From Metellina segmentata (taxonomy: Eukaryota; Arthropoda; Arachnida; Araneae; Tetragnathidae): a DNA stretch of 64,000 nt. Position numbers and translations under genes: made by a program. The notes beneath the pieces are model-generated. The model saw only the letters and a list, made by a program, of their open reading frames with translations. It was not told where the DNA came from and searched no databases. Of this stretch, positions 59,688 through 64,000 are shown piece by piece. Location: contig OX375879.1 in the NCBI GenBank assembly GCA_947359465.1, positions 90,247,578 through 90,311,577 of the forward strand, in the 5' to 3' direction. Numbering within the stretch: position 1 is the first letter of the stretch; each line of letters opens with the position of its first letter.

Positions 59688-61799
59688 ATGACCGAAGATC
59701 CGTTAGTACTAATTTGTAAGAAGAAACGTGGCGTATTGCGAACGTCCGTTACGAAAATTAGTGAGAGATTGGAAACAATATTAGAAAAAACGAAAGGAGA
59801 CGAAGATGAAATAGAACAGACACTAGAGGAGTTAAATAGCACCTTTGAGGATTTGAAATTAATAGATAACGAACTAGTACGCCTTTTGAAACCTGATTAT
59901 GTAGACAAAGAATTACAATCAGCGGAATCGTATCGCGAAAAGGTCGTAGTCTGGAAGTTTAAAGCTGAGAAGCGTTTACGTGCTTTAAATCAATCCGTTA
60001 CCAGTAATCCTCAATCAAATGTAAATGCAAACGTGGAAGGATCGAACTTCAACCAGAATGTAAGAATGAAATTGCCAAAAATAACGATTCCTAGATATTA
60101 TGGAGATGTGAGTCACTGGCTCACGTTTTGGAATTCTTTTGAAACGGCAATTCATAAAAATGAGTCTTTAGATCCAGTGGACAAATTTATTTATCTTAAG
60201 GCACAAGTAGGAGATTCTGCGTTAAGTACTATTGAAGGTTTTGACATTTCGTCCGAAAATTACTTTAAGGCAGTAGAACTGCTAGAAGATCGATTCGGTC
60301 GTAAAGATGTTCTAATAAATACACATATGCATGACCTGTTACGTATCGCACCACTTAAACGGTCCAGTGACATTAGAGGATTTCGGAAACTTTATGACAG
60401 CTGTCAAATTCAAATACGAAGCTTGGACTCTCTTGGAGTTTCATCTGAGACGTATGGACGTTTATTGTGTCTTATGATCTTGAAACTGTTACCTCATGAT
60501 TTGATTCTCGAATTTCACAAGGAATTCAACAGTGGTGATTTTACTCTGAATAATTTGATCGAATTTTTGAGTAAACAATTAAATTCACGAGAACGATGTG
60601 AAACATCGTATTTCAATTGTGATACTCAGATTCTTCGACATGATCGCTCTCGACAAAAACAAATAGGTGCCGTCGCTGAGAGATTCGAAGGGAGGAAGTT
60701 TGAAAGAATCGCAACAGCTGCTAATTTGTTATCGAGTTCGGAAGCAAAGGATAATAAATTATGTGTATTTTGCTCTGATTCCCACTTAAGTTCTGATTGC
60801 AAATATGCTATGGGTTTAACCCTGGCTTAAAAAAATGCTATTTTATCTAAAAGGGGTGCCTGTTTTAGATGTCTAAAAATGAAGCATGTTTCTCGTGATT
60901 GTAAAGTGAAAATAACTTGTTCTATTTGTAAAAAAAGGCATTCTGATATTATGTGTTTTTCAAATTATTACTGCTCAAATGATAATGATACTCCATTAGT
61001 GACTGAAAATACTGTTCTCTCAAATCATTCTTGTTCTAATGAGGTGTATCTGCAAACGTTGATTGTGTGTATCAATGCTAATGGCTCAAATCATTTTATT
61101 AGGATTATTATTGACACAGGTAGCCAAAGGTCATACATTTCTACATTTATAGCTCATAAAATTAAGTTAAAATGTTTGGGAGAGGCAATAGTTACTCATG
61201 GACTTTTCGGTGGAATGGAGGAGAGTGTAAGACATAAACGATATTCTGTGACATTAAGAAGTATTGACAAGAGTTATTCCTGCGAAATTGAAGTGATGGA
61301 CCAGAAAAAGATATGTGCACCTATTCCTAAACTGAAGAATTCCCGGTGCATAAACAAAATAAAGGATCATGGTATTTTTCTCAGTGACATTTTCATGAAC
61401 CAACATTGTCTTTTTGAGAAAGATCCTAATGAAATTCATATGTTATTGGGAGCTGACATAGCAGGAAAATTATTCACTGGTGAAATCAAACAAATTATAG
61501 AGGGATTGACAGCCGTGAATACACATTTAGGTTGGACTATTATGGGAAAAACAAAGGAAACGGAAACTAAAGATTTTTCAAACACACTCCTATCACTTCA
61601 TGTTAATGAATCAAAAATTTCCGATCTGTGGAGACTCGATACTCTTGGAATTCTCGATCCAGGGGAAAAGAAGACCAGGATGGAACTTGAAGAAGCTACA
61701 AAAATTCATTTCCTGCAGAATATTTCCAGAGATGGAAGAAGGAAGATACATTGTGAGTCTTCCAAGGATACAAGATCATCCTCCTTTGTTGAACTGTAG
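59688..61799 (+). pseudogene. BEL/Pao gag-protease frame with one stop
   Basis: From the ATG at 59688 an acidic, coiled-coil-like N-terminus (DEDEIEQTLEELNSTFEDLK) leads to the DUF1759-type gag domain (KITIPRYYGDVSHWLTFWNS, near 60080). Three Cys-rich knuckles follow: CVFCSDSHLSSDC, CFRCLKMKHVSRDC and CSICKKRHSDIMC. An in-frame TAA at 60828-60830 separates the first from the second. The frame resumes without shift to the aspartic protease motif IIDTGSQRSYIS (Asp codon at 61113), then ends at 61799 because of a frameshift near 61730. The stop is probably a point mutation, since similarity continues straight through it. Confidence 0.9.
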
Positions 61800-64000
61800 G
61801 AACATGGCTGAAAAAAGGCTGAAAAATTGCGTCAAATCCCTAGAAAAGGCAAAAAAACTGAAGGACAATCAGGCTGTTTTCCATAACTGGTTAGAGGAGG
61901 GTATTATAGAAGAAATCCACTTTGAGAAGAAAGGCAATAACGAACATTTCTTACCCCACCATCCAGTTTACAAAGAAAACTCTACAACGAAAGTCAGACC
62001 TGTTTTTGACGGTTCAGCGAGAGAGAAAAATTCCCCGTCTATAAATGATTGTCTCGAAAAAGGACCAAATGTCGTGGAGCTCATACCATCCATCATAAAT
62101 AGATTTAGATTTGGTAAGTATGGAGTAATTGCCGATATTGAAAAAGCTTTTTTGCAAATCAAACTTCAAGAACAAGATAGTTCATTTCTGAAGTTTTTAT
62201 GGTGGGAGAATGGCAAGAAAGAAGATCCCAAGATATTTCAACATAAACGGGTTGTGTTTGGAATTTCGTCAAGCCCTTTTTTTCTGGGTGCAACGCTAGA
62301 ATATCATTTTAAAAATGCACCAGCCCATTTACAAGAAACGGCGAAGAAACTCATGAACTCGTTTTATGTTGATAATTGTGTTTCCAGTGTGAGTAGCAAA
62401 GAGGAACTCGACAAATTCATTTCGGAGTCTAAAATTCTTCTTAGCTCTGCAAAATTCAACCTTAGAGGGTGGGAGCACACAGCCGAAAATAGAGTCATAG
62501 AAGAGAGAAAAGTTCCTGTTTTGGGATTGAATTGGAGACCAGATGTTGATACTTTGTCCGTCAATTCTAAAGATTTCTCTGAGGATAATGAAAAACCGAT
62601 AACGAAAAGGAAGATTCTCTCTTCAGTTCATCGCATTTTTGATCCAATCGGATTTACCTGTCCGGTCACTCTGGGACCAAAACATATGTTGCAGGAATGC
62701 TGGAAGATTGGAGTATCGTGGGATACAGAATTGCCTCTTGAGATAGCCAATAAGTTTAACCGATGGAAGAGGCAATTGGAATATCTAAAAGACATTGAAA
62801 TACCTAGATGTTTCTTGAAAGATTTTTCACCTGACACAGATGTATCCATTCATGTGTTCTGTGATGCCAGCAAGATGGCATATGCAACGTGCATCTTTGT
62901 GCGAACTCAAAACAATCAAGTCGCAACGAGTCAATTAGTGCAAGCTCGAAGTAGAATTGCTCCTTTGAAACCAATTTCTATACCTAGAATGGAGCTTTTA
63001 GCTTGTACGATTGGAGCTAGGCTTGCACATGCAACAAAAATTGATCTTGGGTTAGAGAACGTGCCGATTTTCTATTGGTCTGATTCAGTAAATGCGCTCT
63101 ACTGGATCAGAAAAAATGAAAACTGGGGAACATTTGTGTACAATCGAGTACAAGAAATTCGACTTTTAACGAATCCTGAGGATTGGAGACACATATCCGG
63201 TACTTTAAATCCGGCTGATCTTCCGTCACGGGGATGTACTGCTGGGGAATTGAAGAAAGATCGCTGGTGGGAAGGACCAAATTGGTTGACACAACCCTGT
63301 GATAAATGGCCAGTCTCGGATGCGGGCCCAGATTTTGAGGTTGTCAATTTGGAAAGACGAAAAACAGTAGTGTCTGCTGCCAACATTGAATCAGATAATT
63401 TTGCTTTTTCTAGAATTTCAACATACGACAAAATAATACGAGTAATAGCATGGATATTTCGTTTTTACAAAAATGTCAAAGTAAAGATCGATGAAAGAAA
63501 TTATGGCGGTCTGAATGTTGAAGAAATCGAAAAGGCTGAAAAAACAGTATTGAAACAAGTTCAGCGCCAAAGTTTTGGGAAGGACTGCAAAGCAGGAATA
63601 TCTCAAATGCAAACGCTATTTGATTCAGATGGCCTGTTAAGAGTCAAATCAAGGATTAGCATGAGAAAGGATTTAGAAAATTTTCGTTATCCCATAGTTC
63701 TTCCTTCTAAACACCCTATTGTTGTTAAATTAATTTTCAATAAGCATAATGAACTCTGCCACGCAGGTCTTCAGATTATGATATCTACACTACGGGAGAA
63801 ATATTGGATACTTAAGAGTAGAAAAACCATAAGGCGAGTTCTCAGTGGATGTATTAAATGTAAGAGATTTACAGTTCGACCTTTCGAAACTCTCAGTGCA
63901 CCTCTTCCTGAAGATCGAGTTAGAGAAGCCCAGGTTTTCGAAGTTGTTGGTGTTGATTTGTGTGGACCTTTGGTTCTAAGGAATAGAACAAAATGTTGGA
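61731..64000 (+). pseudogene. BEL/Pao pol frame: RT, RNase H, integrase (open to window end)
   Basis: After a one-base insertion near 61731 the frame with codons starting at 61741 is open for about 2.27 kb to the last base. RT motifs: KVRPVFDGSA (about 61995), ADIEKAFLQIKL (about 62132) and FYVDNCV (YVDN at 62365-62376; BEL/Pao often has YVDN or YVDD). RNase H: FCDASKMAYA (about 62860), IPRMELLAC (about 62986) and YWSDSVNALYWI (63076). The connection NPADLPSRGC is followed by integrase HHCC (HNELCHAG...CIKCKRF, about 63745-63870) and the core start VVGVDLCGPL at 63946. Counted as a pseudogene only because of the upstream frameshift. Confidence 0.9.

Larger units (their letters stand above)
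59100..64000 (+). mobile_element. BEL/Pao LTR retrotransposon, nearly intact, cut by window end
   Basis: A 5' LTR (left edge uncertain, about 59100-59130) ends ...CTACACAACA at 59520. A primer-binding-site-like stretch follows at 59523, a leader, and then one long gag-pol frame from 59688. Gag, knuckles, protease, RT, RNase H and the integrase N-terminus are present in order. The window ends in the integrase core, so the 3' LTR is outside. Defects are limited to one stop and one 1-nt frameshift. Confidence 0.92.

Overview
This is eukaryotic DNA from an AT-rich, intron-rich animal genome. The proteins, the kilobase-scale introns and the transposon mix (BEL/Pao, mariner, Tc1, piggyBac, hAT, Helitron) point to an arthropod. 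I lean towards an arachnid, probably a spider, but no feature here proves it. There is no operon structure, no CRISPR array and no sign of bacterial DNA.

Three host genes can be supported. LACTB2 (+, 648-15035, 7 exons, 289 aa) encodes the metallo-beta-lactamase-fold endoribonuclease. DDX39B/UAP56 (-, 18829-35002, 9 coding exons, 423 aa, plus a non-coding 5' exon near 35322) encodes the DECD-box mRNA export and splicing helicase; its last coding exon is only 14 nt. A membrane-anchored BACE-type aspartyl protease (+, from 36043) lies in one uninterrupted reading frame with several possible C-terminal tails. Its 5' end faces the DDX39B 5' end across about 0.6 kb, so the two may share a promoter. 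I rebuilt the exons from reading-frame phase, splice sites and family conservation; no transcript data were available.

The rest is mostly transposable-element sequence, in layers. The LACTB2 introns hold a tRNA-type SINE with a perfect 15-bp target duplication, hAT and LINE remnants, a full-length but dead mariner, a Tc1 remnant and a TA-flanked MITE. The DDX39B introns hold a non-autonomous Helitron, several MITE types and tandem duplications. Downstream of the BACE-like gene lie a Tc1 pseudogene with an exact 200-bp unit repeated four times, pogo-type and TA-type MITEs, a composite Helitron, a piggyBac derivative nested in a dead hAT, and a third Helitron.

From about 52.2 kb to the right edge the window is a retrotransposon nest. 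An intact DD41D mariner (53585-55071) has landed in the TATA box of a promoter-like module next to a decayed reverse-strand BEL/Pao element (about 55.1-59.1 kb). That element has lost its reverse transcriptase core, and a MITE sits at the deletion point. A second, younger BEL/Pao element on the + strand (about 59.1 kb to the window end) keeps nearly all of gag-pol, broken only by one in-frame stop and one single-base frameshift. Its pol frame is open to the last base of the window.

Nothing here looks like a wholly new molecular system. The most unusual signals are the TATA module shared by two loci and split by the mariner, the exact 200-bp tandem array, the single-frame BACE-like gene without an evident pro-segment and with alternative tails, and the MITE at a retrotransposon deletion junction.
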